The position numbers and the translations under genes are program-made. Under the pieces are notes generated by a model. The model had not been told where the DNA came from. It saw only the letters and a program-made list of their open reading frames with translations, and searched no databases. This document shows, piece by piece, positions 28,911-36,912 of a stretch of DNA of 64,000 bases; the stretch's first letter is position 1; every line of letters begins with the position of its first letter. Source of the DNA: Oceanobacillus zhaokaii (GTDB lineage Bacteria; Bacillota; Bacilli; Bacillales; Amphibacillaceae); the NCBI RefSeq assembly GCF_003352005.1, contig NZ_CP024848.1:1931001-1995000 (forward strand), written 5' to 3'.

Positions 28911-29336
28911 GTGAATTTGATGAGTAAAATTATCCTATTTGATGGTGTATGTAATTTTTGTAGTAATAGTGTTAACTTTATTATTAAACGTGATAAGCAT
29001 GCGACTTTTAAATTTGGTTCGTTGCAAAGTGATATAGGCATAAAGTTAAAAAATCAAACCAATCTACCAGAAGATACAGACAGTATTGTCCTAATGGAAG
29101 ACGGAAAATATTATGATAAATCCACTGCAGCACTTCGAATAAGTAAGGAATTAGATGGATTTTGGAAGTTTCTTTATGTGTTTATTATTGTTCCTAAACC
29201 GTTAAGGGACCTTGCTTATAATTATCTTGCAAAGAATCGATATAAATGGTTTGGTAAGAAGGATCAATGTATGCTTCCATCGCCGGAGATAAAAAGCAGG
29301 TTTTTAAAGGAAGAATACGATAATAATATTATGTAA
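28911..29336 (+). CDS. DCC-family thiol-disulfide oxidoreductase (DUF393, YuxK-like)
   Basis: The 141-residue protein carries the N-terminal motif FDGVCNFCSNSV, a CxxC (C14, C17) after DG, which defines the DCC family. It has a conserved LRISKELDGFWKFLY helix and the C-terminal AKNRYKWFGK. Its substrate is unknown. The GTG at 28911 and an ATG at 28920 are both possible starts; neither has a strong ribosome site. It is the last gene of the conserved backbone. Confidence 0.88.
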   Translation: MNLMSKIILFDGVCNFCSNSVNFIIKRDKHATFKFGSLQSDIGIKLKNQTNLPEDTDSIVLMEDGKYYDKSTAALRISKELDGFWKFLYVFIIVPKPLRDLAYNYLAKNRYKWFGKKDQCMLPSPEIKSRFLKEEYDNNIM

Positions 29337-30080
29337 ACAAATTGAAGATATTAAATAAGTGTCGAATAGAATAGTCATAATTAATGCTAATTAATATAGT
29401 TAAAAAAATTCTTTTACGCTGCAGTATTAGCGTAATTAAATTACTTTTAGTCATTTCTTTAAGATTTCTCCATGTTCTCATTTTTAGCTTTGGTTTTAGA
29501 CCATGTAGATGATACAGAATCCGCAGACTATGTGAGAATTGAAGGAATTGATATGCATTCATTAAGATTTAAATAAAAAACATTATAAACTTTTGACAGA
29601 TTAACGACAACCAAAGGCAGAATAAATACAGAGTATTTTTAATTAAATAAGTTAGTTAGCGCGAAAGATTTTTAAGGTACTCACTTTGTGGGTGTTCTTC
29701 TTATTATGATACGTTTTTTATAATGAACAATAATAATTACGAGTGAAAAAATTATCGGGGCTTATACATTTTATAACGAACAAATAGAGAGAATTAATCA
29801 TGACTGACAATAAGCAGCGAGTAGTTGTAAGAACGGCTATCTACCACCATTCAAGGCTAATTCATCGAAGTTCGCTTAAGAAATACTTGATTTTTTAAAA
29901 TGAGACGGAAAGTAATATTAACCTTACTAAAGGAAATAACGACAACAAGGATGCATTAGATTGTAGTGATTCGATGACTACTTAGGATCAAGGTGGGTGA
30001 GGATTCTCAGCCGATAAAGCACTTACTTAATTAAGTAGTTCAGTGTAAAATAAATTTATAGAAATAACAGAAATGAATTT
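29337..30080. other. Gene-poor boundary between backbone and accessory region
   Basis: About 740 bases hold no intact gene. A plus-strand stretch ending near 29577 reads LALVLDHVDDTESADYVRIEGIDMHSL before a stop and looks like a gene tail. A short frame from an ATG near 29800 (MTDNKQRVVVRTAIYHH) runs only about 30 codons. Small hairpins occur at 29670-29700. I interpret it as a decayed junction. Confidence 0.4.
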
Positions 30081-30112
30081 GGGAGTTTGTGAATAAATGT
30101 ACTTAAACTCCC
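30081..30112. repeat. Degenerate hairpin repeat at the left edge of the array
   Basis: GGGAGTTT (30081-30088) pairs with AAACTCCC (30105-30112). Between them lie the TGTGAA and TACTTAAA motifs that precede many cores farther right. The right arm overlaps the start of the 392-base duplicated element. Confidence 0.55.
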
Positions 30113-30498
30113 ATGAAAATTAAAAAAGCTTAAAAAAGAAAAATGAGCATAACAAAATGGACCCATTAAAAACGCTTTTTAAAAAAAGGCTGAGCCTCTA
30201 AGAGTAGTATCATTATAGTATTGGATTGAAAAATAAAAGCATCATCCTTCTCGTTAGAATTAAAAGGCAAGGCTGGTGCAACCAATCAAAAAGGATTAAT
30301 CTCCCATAAGTGCTACCCATACAGGGCGCGACAGTCTGTGATGCACCGAGATCGTTGGAGTCAGACTAACGGACGGGCTCTATGGCACCATAGTTCATCG
30401 ACCTTCTTCGCCAGCCGTACAAACAGTATAGACAGTGGTATACATTTTCATTCTCTGTGGTGTAGCGTTAGTCTTGCGCTACATGTATGACTAACGGG
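30107..30498. repeat. 392-base duplicated element, copy 1
   Basis: Identical base for base with 46962-47353. The last 134 bases (30365-30498) also occur at 44811-44944. The centre is unusually GC-rich (around 30310-30420). It ends with two mutually exclusive hairpins: GTAGCG/CGCTAC (30462-30482) and CGTTAGTC/GACTAACG (30466-30496). It has no open reading frame of its own, except that the 134-base part encodes the C-terminus of the gene at 44308. It ends at CTAACGGG, inside a hairpin-repeat core, where the three copies diverge. Confidence 0.9.
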
Positions 30499-30540
30499 GC
30501 AGTTTAGTTGAAGAAGCGTCTTTAGCTCTTATTCAACAAT
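30489..30540. repeat. Hairpin repeat, B type
   Basis: The CTAACGGGGCAGTTTAG core is followed by a right arm (TTGAAGAAGCGTCTTTAGCTC...) similar to that at 41065-41100. It joins directly to the end of the 392-base element. Confidence 0.85.
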
Positions 30541-30581
30541 CGGAGCCATATTGTTTAATAACAATTATTATGCAAAGTAGA

Positions 30582-30618
30582 TATTGTGGAGGTTTACACT
30601 TAAACTATTTGGTAACGG
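30582..30618. repeat. Degenerate hairpin repeat
   Basis: TTGTGGAGGTTTACACTTAA followed by ACTATTTGGTAACGG keeps the lead-in motif but has a worn core. The bases after it (30619-30690) read as a short relic ending VPSEK. Confidence 0.45.
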
Positions 30619-30746
30619 TAAATGCAGATTTACAACAATATGCAATTCTGATTAGAACTATTGTAATTACAGTTCCTTCTGAGAAATAAGGGATCATTAG
30701 TCGAATAAGTAGTCTTAAAAGCGACCTAACCTACCTACAACATTTT

Positions 30747-30777
30747 GGAACAATCTGATAAGAGGTTGTTCCTTTTT
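30747..30777 (+). terminator. Terminator before the sigma-factor operon
   Basis: GGAACAA (30747-30753) pairs with TTGTTCC (30766-30772), followed by five Ts. Confidence 0.8.
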
Positions 30778-30825
30778 CCACTTATACTCTAGAATACAGA
30801 CGGTCATAAAAAAAATTATATTTTT

Positions 30826-30852
30826 TCAAACCGAATGAAGGGTAGCTTCGTC
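30826..30852 (+). promoter_or_regulatory. Candidate ECF-type autoregulatory promoter
   Basis: TCAAAC (30826-30831) and CGTC (30849-30852) are separated by 17 bases, the layout of Bacillus ECF sigma promoters (TGAAAC, 16-17 bases, CGTC/CGTA). It lies directly before the sigma-factor gene, as expected for self-activation. Confidence 0.5.
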
Positions 30853-30879
30853 TAATATATATGAGGGGGTGACAACTAG

Positions 30880-31431
30880 ATGAATGAACTAAACCAATTG
30901 GCGGTGACAGATGAAATGATGCTGGATGAGCGTGAGCAGATCATTGATCAATTAATGCGTGAATACAGCGATGATATCCTGCATCTTGTATATACATATG
31001 TAAAAAACCGAACCATAGCAGAAGATTTGGCACAAGAGATATTTATAAAGTGTTATGAAAAATTAAATCAATTTAATCAGCAGTCAACAATAAAAACTTG
31101 GCTATATCGCATTGCGAGTAATCATTGCAAGGACTATTTAAGAAGCTGGCATTATCGCAAAATAACGCTTAGCAATAAAGTATTTGACCATATCCCTTCT
31201 AAGTCAAAACAGGTGGAAGAGGAGGTTATCAAGCATAGTGAAGAAAATAGCTTAACGAATGCCGTCATGAATTTGCCTCTAAAGTACAGAGAAGTCGTAT
31301 TTCTACATTATTATGAAGAACTGTCTTTAAAAGAGATAAGCAAGATTACTTCAGTAAATATAAATACATTAAAAACGAGATTAAAGCGTGCGAAGGAATT
31401 ATTAAAAGACAAGATGATAGAGGAGGTTTAG
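30880..31431 (+). CDS. ECF-type RNA polymerase sigma factor
   Basis: The 183-residue protein has sigma region 2 (about 25-95, with YVKNRTIAEDLAQEIFIKCYEKL and the TIKTWLYRIASNHCKDYLR helix) and region 4 (about 130-180, with LPLKYREVVFLHYYEELSLKEIS and the recognition helix NINTLKTRLKRAKELL). It lacks regions 1 and 3, as ECF factors do. GAGGGGGTGA precedes the ATG. It leads a three-gene operon with a PadR-like protein and an FtsW-like membrane protein, which may act as its regulators. Confidence 0.93.
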   Translation: MNELNQLAVTDEMMLDEREQIIDQLMREYSDDILHLVYTYVKNRTIAEDLAQEIFIKCYEKLNQFNQQSTIKTWLYRIASNHCKDYLRSWHYRKITLSNKVFDHIPSKSKQVEEEVIKHSEENSLTNAVMNLPLKYREVVFLHYYEELSLKEISKITSVNINTLKTRLKRAKELLKDKMIEEV

Positions 31432-31434
31432 GAG

Positions 31435-31857
31435 ATGAATGATCCATTTAAGAACCTGAAGAGTTCGATGGAAAAATCAATATTCAAGGATTTTTCTTTT
31501 TCTAATGAAAGAAAAAATGCCGTGCTTGAAGCCATTCGTACGAATCAGCAATCACAATTTCATACAGAAACCATTATAGCTATATTAGAATCTGTTCAGC
31601 ATGAATCAAAGGATGGCTACAATATTTCTGTCCAACTTTTTCAAAAAAATGAACGTGCTTTCCAAAAAAATGAAGGTCAGCTTTATACACTGCTACATCT
31701 ATTAGAAAATAAAGAAATGCTTACTTCAAATTGGATAAATAACAAGAAATATTATTCTTTAAACTCTAAAGGTAAAAAATACTTAGCTACTTATAAACAA
31801 GATACCACTAAACAAGGATTATCCCTTAATCCCTTCATAACGGAGGCATCTTTATGA
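31435..31857 (+). CDS. PadR-like winged-helix protein with an N-terminal extension
   Basis: The 140-residue protein has a winged-helix core (about 42-125) with TIIAILESVQHESKDGYNI, EGQLYTLLHLLENKEML and a wing KKYYSLNSKGKKYL, as in PadR repressors. The first 40 residues (FKNLKSSMEKSIFKDFSFSNERKNAVLEAI) are unlike PadR and resemble the N-terminus of ECF anti-sigma proteins. It begins three bases after the sigma gene and overlaps the next gene by four bases (ATGA), so all three are coupled. It could be a combined anti-sigma and transcription regulator. Confidence 0.8.
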   Translation: MNDPFKNLKSSMEKSIFKDFSFSNERKNAVLEAIRTNQQSQFHTETIIAILESVQHESKDGYNISVQLFQKNERAFQKNEGQLYTLLHLLENKEMLTSNWINNKKYYSLNSKGKKYLATYKQDTTKQGLSLNPFITEASL

Positions 31858-33188
31858 GTTCTCCCAAATTTGAAGAATTTTTAAGCAAAGTCACTTCCAA
31901 AGTCAAATCTACGGAGGCCCACAACAGGATAAAAAAAGAGCTTACTCATCATCTGCAAGAGTTAAGTCAATCTTACAAAAAAAGAGGATTTTCTGAAGAA
32001 GATTCAGATGAAAAGGCCATTCAAGAAATGGGAAATCCATTTATTATTGGAGAGAAATTAAATCACCTTCATAAGCCAAAAATGGATTGGATTCTAATTG
32101 TTTTATTTGTTATTTTTGCTAGTATCAGTTTTCTCCCGTTAGTTGGTGGAATTCCTGGGATTTCATCATCAATCACCCATATTATGGGGAGACAAGCTAT
32201 CTGGTACTCCTTAGCTGCTCTTGTGATTATTGGGTTTCTTTTCTTTAATTATCAAAAATCAAAGAATTGGTGGATGCACTTTTATGCTATCGGCTTGTTC
32301 ATTCACGTATATCTCTATTTATTTGGATATACGGTCAACGGAGCAAAAAGATGGATTTCACTTCCAGGCCTAACGGTCGATGGCACTATATTGAGTTTAT
32401 TTTTCTTTTTCCTGGCTTGGGCCGGTATTTTTAACAAAATAAATGAGTTTCGCAGTTGGAAAAAACAAGGATTTCTTCTTGTTTTATTTTGGATTCCCAT
32501 ATTGCTCTACATGATAGTGCCAAACTTTATGGTTGGGGTCATTTACTTTTTCTGTTTACTAGGAATGTTTACATTTGCACGTGTTCATAAGAAATTAGCT
32601 ATCAACCTAGTCGTATCAAATCTAGTGGCTGGTATCATCTTCATCATTATGATTATTACTACGACCTCACACCAAAGTTATTTTCTTACTAGATTATCTA
32701 CTTTTATAAACCCAAATGCCGATCCAAATGGAGCCGGATATATGTATATGGTCGTTAGGAATGTCCTTGCAGAAGCGGGATGGTTCGGTAACGGACTTAA
32801 TAATGATTTGAAATTTCAATTGTTGCCAGAATCACATACAGATTTTGCTTTCCCCTTCCTCGTCTATTCTCTTGGTTGGACATTCGGAATCGGTCTTTGT
32901 TTGGTTCTGCTGATTTTTATTTTAAGAATCTCAAAAAATGCATTTAAAACAAAAGATCTTTATGGGAGATTAATCGTAATCGGTGGTGCTGTATTATTTG
33001 CCGTTCCTACTACTTGGAATATATTGATGGCCTTTGGAATCGTGCCCATCATGGAAGTTTCCCTGCCGTTTATTAGTTATGGAGGAAGTGCAATCCTCTT
33101 TTACGCTGCTGTTTTAGGGTTCATTTTAAATGTTTATCGAAGAAAGGATATTGTAGAACCCACGATAGCAGATGATATAAACATTTAA
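31854..33188 (+). CDS. FtsW/RodA/SpoVE family protein with an N-terminal HAAS-like domain
   Basis: This 444-residue protein has a soluble N-terminal domain (about 1-75, KFEEFLSKVTSKVKS...EEDSDEKAIQEMGNP), the kind of 'permease prefix' domain often encoded beside PadR genes. About ten membrane segments of the SEDS family follow. Family features are GAKRWISLPG (TVNGAKRWI), RNVLAEAGWFGNGLN and the C-terminal PFISYGGSAILFYAAVLGF. SEDS proteins polymerise peptidoglycan glycan strands. Linked to an ECF sigma factor, it may be a stress-induced wall synthase or a sensor. A terminator that followed it has been split by an IS insertion at 33233. Confidence 0.88.
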   Translation: MSSPKFEEFLSKVTSKVKSTEAHNRIKKELTHHLQELSQSYKKRGFSEEDSDEKAIQEMGNPFIIGEKLNHLHKPKMDWILIVLFVIFASISFLPLVGGIPGISSSITHIMGRQAIWYSLAALVIIGFLFFNYQKSKNWWMHFYAIGLFIHVYLYLFGYTVNGAKRWISLPGLTVDGTILSLFFFFLAWAGIFNKINEFRSWKKQGFLLVLFWIPILLYMIVPNFMVGVIYFFCLLGMFTFARVHKKLAINLVVSNLVAGIIFIIMIITTTSHQSYFLTRLSTFINPNADPNGAGYMYMVVRNVLAEAGWFGNGLNNDLKFQLLPESHTDFAFPFLVYSLGWTFGIGLCLVLLIFILRISKNAFKTKDLYGRLIVIGGAVLFAVPTTWNILMAFGIVPIMEVSLPFISYGGSAILFYAAVLGFILNVYRRKDIVEPTIADDINI

Positions 33189-33284
33189 AGTCAAAAATCT
33201 GAATGATGATAAAAAGGGCGACAGCTAAATAATGAACTGCACCCCAATTGTTAGACAAAAATAACAATTGGGGTGCAGTTTTTT

Positions 33285-33803
33285 ATGGTTAAATTTTCTT
33301 CTAAAGAAAAACTACAAGCAGTAAAGCGATATTTAGATGGAGGCGAAAGTGGTTTAGATATTGCTCGGTCTATTGGTGTACATCATAGTAACCTTCACCA
33401 GTGGATTAAACAGTATGAACTTTTTGGTGAGAATGTATTTCGAAAAAACTATACAACCTACTCTGTAGAGTATAAACTAGACGTACTTAGCTACATGAAC
33501 GTACAAGGGACGTCTATCAGGGAAACGGCGGCAATTTTTAATATTCCATCTCCTGAAACACTTCGAAAATGGAAAGTTGCCTACGAAACAAAAGGAGCAG
33601 ATGCCCTAAATGCGAAGAAAAAGGGGCGTCCTTCTATGAAAAATGAAGACCAGAATGTACGAAAGAAACCTATACCTACAAAAGATTCTATTGAGGATTT
33701 ACAGTCGGAATTAGAGTATTTACGAGCGGAGAATGCATATCTAAAAAAGCTCCAATCCTTAGTTCAGGAGAGAGAAAAATCAAAACTAAAGAAAAAGCGT
33801 TAG
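33285..33803 (+). CDS. IS3-family transposase OrfA
   Basis: The 172-residue protein has two helix-turn-helix motifs (about 15-45, YLDGGESGLDIARSIGVHHS, and about 70-100, VQGTSIRETAAIFNIPSPET) and a leucine-zipper-like coil (SIEDLQSELEYLRAENAYLKKLQ). It binds the IS ends. The ATG at 33285 is preferred to a GTG four codons earlier, which lies in the end hairpin. Near its 3' end the A-rich GAAAAAG run could allow a -1 ribosomal shift into orfB. Confidence 0.92.
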   Translation: MVKFSSKEKLQAVKRYLDGGESGLDIARSIGVHHSNLHQWIKQYELFGENVFRKNYTTYSVEYKLDVLSYMNVQGTSIRETAAIFNIPSPETLRKWKVAYETKGADALNAKKKGRPSMKNEDQNVRKKPIPTKDSIEDLQSELEYLRAENAYLKKLQSLVQEREKSKLKKKR

Positions 33804-34645
33804 TAGTTAATGAACTGAGGAAAGAATTTGCATTAGATATCCTTCTCCATATAGCTGAGATAAAGAGGAGTACTTTTTATTACTGGATTAAGAAATCTGC
33901 AAATCCAGATCCAGATATTGAACTTAAAACGTTAATTCAATCTATTTATGATGAACATAAGGGACGTTATGGATATCGACGTATTCGTGATGAACTAAGA
34001 AACCGTGGATATCAAGTAAACCATAAGAAAGTCCAACGAATTATGAAGGAATTAGGATTAGTTTCTCTCGTAAGAATAAAGAAATATCGTTCCTATAAAG
34101 GAAAAGTGGGTAAAATAGCCCCGAATATTTTAGAGCGTAATTTTACTGCTGAAAAACCTAATGAGAAGTGGGTAACTGACATTACAGAATTTAAACTATT
34201 TGGAGAGAAACTCTATCTATCTCCAATTCTAGATTTATTTAATGGTGAAATCATCACATATACCATTGGTTCCAGACCAACTTACTCCCTTGTTTCAGAT
34301 ATGTTAAACCAGTCATTTGAACGCTTAACAGGCGATGAGAACCTAATCATCCACTCTGATCAAGGCTGGCATTACCAAATGAAACAATATCGTCACGCCT
34401 TAAAAGAACAAGGCATTACACAAAGCATGTCCCGTAAGGGCAACTGTTACGACAATGCCGTAATCGAGAATTTCTTTGGAATTATGAAGTCTGAGTTTCT
34501 TTATTTAAGTGAATTTAAGAGTATTGATCATTTTAAACAAGAACTTAAAAAATATATGGATTACTATAATAATAAACGGATTAAGGCAAAACTAAAGGGC
34601 ATGAGCCCGATACAATATCGAACCCATGCCCATCAAGCTGCCTAA
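33758..34645 (+). CDS. IS3-family transposase OrfB (DDE catalytic part, expressed by -1 frameshift)
   Basis: In the -1 frame relative to orfA, an open frame runs from about 33758 to 34645, reading ...ALVVNELRKEFALDILLHIAEIKRSTFYYWI before the first ATG at 34043. The catalytic triad is visible: Asp in WVTDITEF, Asp in IHSDQGWHYQ and Glu in YDNAVIENFFGIMKSE. Normally the product is an OrfAB fusion. A conventional start is lacking upstream of 34043, so this gene should not be read as a 200-residue protein. Confidence 0.88.
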   Translation, partial: LSSGERKIKTKEKALVVNELRKEFALDILLHIAEIKRSTFYYWIKKSANPDPDIELKTLIQSIYDEHKGRYGYRRIRDELRNRGYQVNHKKVQRIMKELGLVSLVRIKKYRSYKGKVGKIAPNILERNFTAEKPNEKWVTDITEFKLFGEKLYLSPILDLFNGEIITYTIGSRPTYSLVSDMLNQSFERLTGDENLIIHSDQGWHYQMKQYRHALKEQGITQSMSRKGNCYDNAVIENFFGIMKSEFLYLSEFKSIDHFKQELKKYMDYYNNKRIKAKLKGMSPIQYRTHAHQAA

Positions 34646-34770
34646 TAAAATAACCTGTCTAACTTCTTGGGGTCACTTCATAATAGTTGTCGCCTTTTTC
34701 TTAATCTCGAAGTACCGGTAATTTGATGAAATAATTGGTTTTATTAATGAGAACAAATTTAGTTATTCCA

Positions 34771-34851
34771 TAAAAGGGCGCGATTGTTGAAGAAGCGTCT
34801 CATTCTTTATTCAGCTAAAGGGTGCATTACTTCAAGAAGGATAATGCATCA
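34771..34851. repeat. Hairpin repeats, B-like followed by A type
   Basis: AAAGGGCGCGATTGTTGAAG (from 34773) is a B-like copy. AGCTAAAGGGTGCATTACTT (from 34813) is an A core with the downstream AAGAAGGATAATGC tail seen in other copies. Confidence 0.75.
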
Positions 34852-34906
34852 TTTATTCAATTTTTGGGGTAAGATTGTTCAATCAGAAATAAATGGAGGC
34901 GATTAC

Positions 34907-35212
34907 TTGAGAAAGTGTTTTTTTCTATTTATGGCTTTATTCTCTTTATCAGCTTGTTCATCACAGCCCTCTCTGGAACTAGTAGACGCAAATGTTGATA
35001 TTGTTAAAGATAAAAGTTTACTTTGGTCAATTGGGATAACTGAAGGTGAAAGAAAGGGAGAAGAGTTAATACCGACAGCTTTATTTTATGAATTCACGAT
35101 TAAAAATACTGGTCATAAAACAGTAGGTACTCCAGAAGTTGAAAAAGGAATCGAACATAAGATTGAACCTAAGGAAAAATTGAAATCAGTGTCAGACTAT
35201 GTAATAGGCTGA
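34907..35212 (+). CDS. Small lipoprotein of unknown function
   Basis: The 101-residue protein starts with LRKCFFLFMALFSLSACSSQ, a type II signal peptide with its lipobox cysteine at residue 17, followed by about 80 residues with alternating beta-prone segments (VDANVDIVKD, FYEFTIKNTGHKTVG). The frame is open to 34784, but that part is hairpin repeat. The TTG at 34907 with GGAGGCG seven bases before it is the likely start. No family recognised. It is a one-gene unit between repeats. Confidence 0.75.
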   Translation: MRKCFFLFMALFSLSACSSQPSLELVDANVDIVKDKSLLWSIGITEGERKGEELIPTALFYEFTIKNTGHKTVGTPEVEKGIEHKIEPKEKLKSVSDYVIG

Positions 35213-35253
35213 TATTGGCTAACAAGTAAAGTTGCTGATTACATATAGAATCA

Positions 35254-35413
35254 TTAGGTCATAAAATCTTCCAAGGAATTGGGTAAATAAATCATAAATG
35301 TAGTGCCTTTCCCTATTCGACTCTCTACTTCAATTTTTCTATCATGCAACTCTAGGTAAGCCTTGACGATCAATAGGCCAATTCCTTTACCACCTGTTTG
35401 TATGTGTCTTTTG
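35254..35413 (-). pseudogene. Histidine kinase C-terminal fragment
   Basis: On the minus strand a 53-codon stretch reads KRHIQTGGKGIGLLIVKAYLE, then LHDRKIEVESRIGKGTTFMIYLPNS and a stop at 35254-35256. This is the G2 box and last strand of an HATPase domain. Nothing of the rest of the kinase is present. It has no start codon and is a relic. The remainder of 35213-35652 shows no gene apart from the next repeat. Confidence 0.75.
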
Positions 35414-35555
35414 TAGAATCACTATTCTTAATTTGAGAAATGCAGTTATTAAAAATACAACTCAAATGACATTAAAAATGACGGCTTTTGTTATTAATAA
35501 TAACAGGGTTATCATTAAGTTGTTTGAATATTTATAATATATAGTGAAATATTTC

Positions 35556-35602
35556 TGTGAAATTATGCACTTAAACTAAAGGGGCAGGTTAGCGTAACAA
35601 GG
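35556..35602. repeat. Hairpin repeat, B type with full lead-in
   Basis: TGTGAAATTATGCACTTAAA leads into CTAAAGGGGCAGGTTAG, just before the next lipoprotein gene. Confidence 0.85.
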
Positions 35603-35652
35603 ATTTTGAAACTTTATTATCAAATTAACGTCTAATTTAAAGAGGTGATGTT

Positions 35653-36162
35653 TTGAAAAAAATTTATTTAATTAGTATAGTTTTTATGCTTTTTGCTTTG
35701 GTAGCTTGTAATAATTCAAAAGAAAGCAATCCAGAGCAAGATGATGCTTCAAATGCTAATGAAAGATCTCAAGAAGTTAATTTGACCCAAAACGAGAAAC
35801 CACCTTCACTAACAATTACTTTTGGCGAAGAAGTGGTTAAAACAAGACAAGGTGGTTATAGTTGGAGTTATTTAGATTCTAAAACAGGACAAATGGTCAG
35901 TATCGAAGCGGATTCTATACCATCAACAGAATTAGTTAACGTTGAAGATGCGGTGAGTGTTAATCTAAATGAACCTATCACACTAAACTTTGAAAATGAA
36001 CCACTTAATTATGAAATAAGAGTTTATGATAATAATGATAATATGATAGCAACTTACAATGACTTTAAAGACATAAAGGCAAAAGAAAAGGCAGTATATG
36101 AAATATTGGTAACTTGGGAAGAAGGTACTGGCATTTATGCGGTTGCATTAAATATTCAATAG
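35653..36162 (+). CDS. Lipoprotein of unknown function
   Basis: The 169-residue protein begins with a signal peptide and lipobox (MLFALVACNNSKES, Cys at 19), an acidic linker, then a beta-rich domain (LTITFGEEVVKTRQGGYSWSYLD, EPITLNFENEPLNYEIRVYDN, AVYEILVTWEEGTGIYAVALNIQ) reminiscent of immunoglobulin-like extracellular modules. The TTG start follows AAGAGGTGATG. No family name can be given. It is a single-gene unit with a B repeat before and an A repeat after. Confidence 0.78.
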   Translation: MKKIYLISIVFMLFALVACNNSKESNPEQDDASNANERSQEVNLTQNEKPPSLTITFGEEVVKTRQGGYSWSYLDSKTGQMVSIEADSIPSTELVNVEDAVSVNLNEPITLNFENEPLNYEIRVYDNNDNMIATYNDFKDIKAKEKAVYEILVTWEEGTGIYAVALNIQ

Positions 36163-36210
36163 CAATAGTGAAAAATATTTATTTACAAACTTTGTTAATA
36201 AATGTACTCA

Positions 36211-36268
36211 TACTATCGGGTGCTTTACTCAAAGATGACTATCTTGTTAAAGGGATGGCAGTCGAAGA
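36211..36268. repeat. Hairpin repeat, A type plus worn B
   Basis: TACTATCGGGTGCTTTACTC is followed by the small hairpin AAGATGACTATCTT and then by AAAGGGATGGCAGTC, which resembles a B core. Confidence 0.65.
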
Positions 36269-36335
36269 TTAGTGGGACGGGAAAGAGAATAATAAAACGT
36301 GATTGTGGACTATAAATGATCGGGGTGGAAATTTA

Positions 36336-36641
36336 ATGAAAAACAAGGATACTATTTATGATATTGTCGTGCATACTGTCAATTTAATTCTATTGGGAGC
36401 TATCGGTTTTCTTGCGTTTTTCTCTGTGGTAAATATTAGCCCACACCGAGACCCCATCTCTGACTTGTTTGGATTCGGTACTATTATTTTCCTGACTGTA
36501 ATGTGGGCAATCAATTACTGGTTCCAAATCAAGAAAAGAAAATGGATTCTACCAATAGCCGGAACCCTCCTTTTCGTCGCCATCGCTTTGTTTATCCTGG
36601 ATGTGGGCATACCATTCTTATACGACACTTTTATTAGATAA
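36336..36641 (+). CDS. Small membrane protein with three membrane segments
   Basis: This 101-residue protein has hydrophobic segments at about 10-30, 42-62 and 72-95, with a short polar loop INSPHRDPISD-like (NISPHRDPISDLFG) between the first two. No family recognised. The ATG at 36336 follows GGGGTGG by the usual distance. An in-frame GTG eleven codons upstream lacks a ribosome site. Confidence 0.72.
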   Translation: MKNKDTIYDIVVHTVNLILLGAIGFLAFFSVVNISPHRDPISDLFGFGTIIFLTVMWAINYWFQIKKRKWILPIAGTLLFVAIALFILDVGIPFLYDTFIR

Positions 36642-36698
36642 GCCCGCAACCATACAGAATAATAGAAGTAATAAATATTGTTTTTGTCATTCTACTTT

Positions 36699-36775
36699 AC
36701 TAACGGGTGCTTTACTTCAACAAGAAGATCGTTAATGTGACGGTCTTCTTTTTACTAAAGTGGCAGGTTACATTA
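36699..36775. repeat. Hairpin repeats A and B with terminator between
   Basis: CTAACGGGTGCTTTACTTCA (A core) is followed by a terminator in which AAGAAGATCG pairs with CGGTCTTCTT (36723-36750), then ACTAAAGTGGCAGGTTAC (B core). This is the complete A-terminator-B arrangement. Confidence 0.85.
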
Positions 36776-36912
36776 ATAAGCAGATAATGAACGAATTGTG
36801 AAATTACTCTCCTAATAAAACTGTTTCTGTCTCCGTTTAACCTCTTCTGTAAATATATTTTTTCTCCTTGGACAAACTTATTTTGTCAGATTTAATCAAG
36901 GAGGAATCAAAT

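Larger units (their letters stand above)
33233..34680 (+). mobile_element. IS3-family insertion sequence (IS150-like), copy 1
   Basis: The element is 1448 bases. Its ends are imperfect inverted repeats beginning TGAACTGCACCCCAA on the left and TGAAGTGACCCCAAG on the right (reverse strand), both continuing to GTTAGACA. A probable TAA target duplication flanks it. A 19-base perfect internal hairpin (33235-33280) lies at the left end and would stop outside transcription entering the transposase. It carries orfA and orfB in the -1 frame. The second copy, at 63309 onward on the minus strand, encodes an identical OrfB over the part visible, which suggests recent movement. Confidence 0.93.
33211..34700. 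terminator. Terminator hairpin split by the IS element
   Basis: The left arm GGCGACA (33217-33223) and the right arm TGTCGCC (about 34687-34693) are perfectly complementary. They are followed by Ts and now separated by the 1.45-kb IS. Before insertion the hairpin had a 13-base loop and closed the FtsW-like operon. Confidence 0.8.

Noticed and set aside
29329..29562. Minus-strand 77-codon frame
   Set aside because: No ribosome site and no recognisable protein; it lies in decayed intergenic sequence.
30107..30498. Group II intron remnant
   Set aside because: The GC-rich part has a GTGCTACCC...GGGCGCGAC stretch that recalls an intron 5' end, but no domain V hairpin or reverse transcriptase was seen. 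I left it as a duplicated element of unknown origin.
33758..34645. OrfB as an independent 200-residue gene from ATG 34043
   Set aside because: The frame is open and conserved well upstream of that ATG. IS3-family transposases make OrfB as a frameshift fusion with OrfA.
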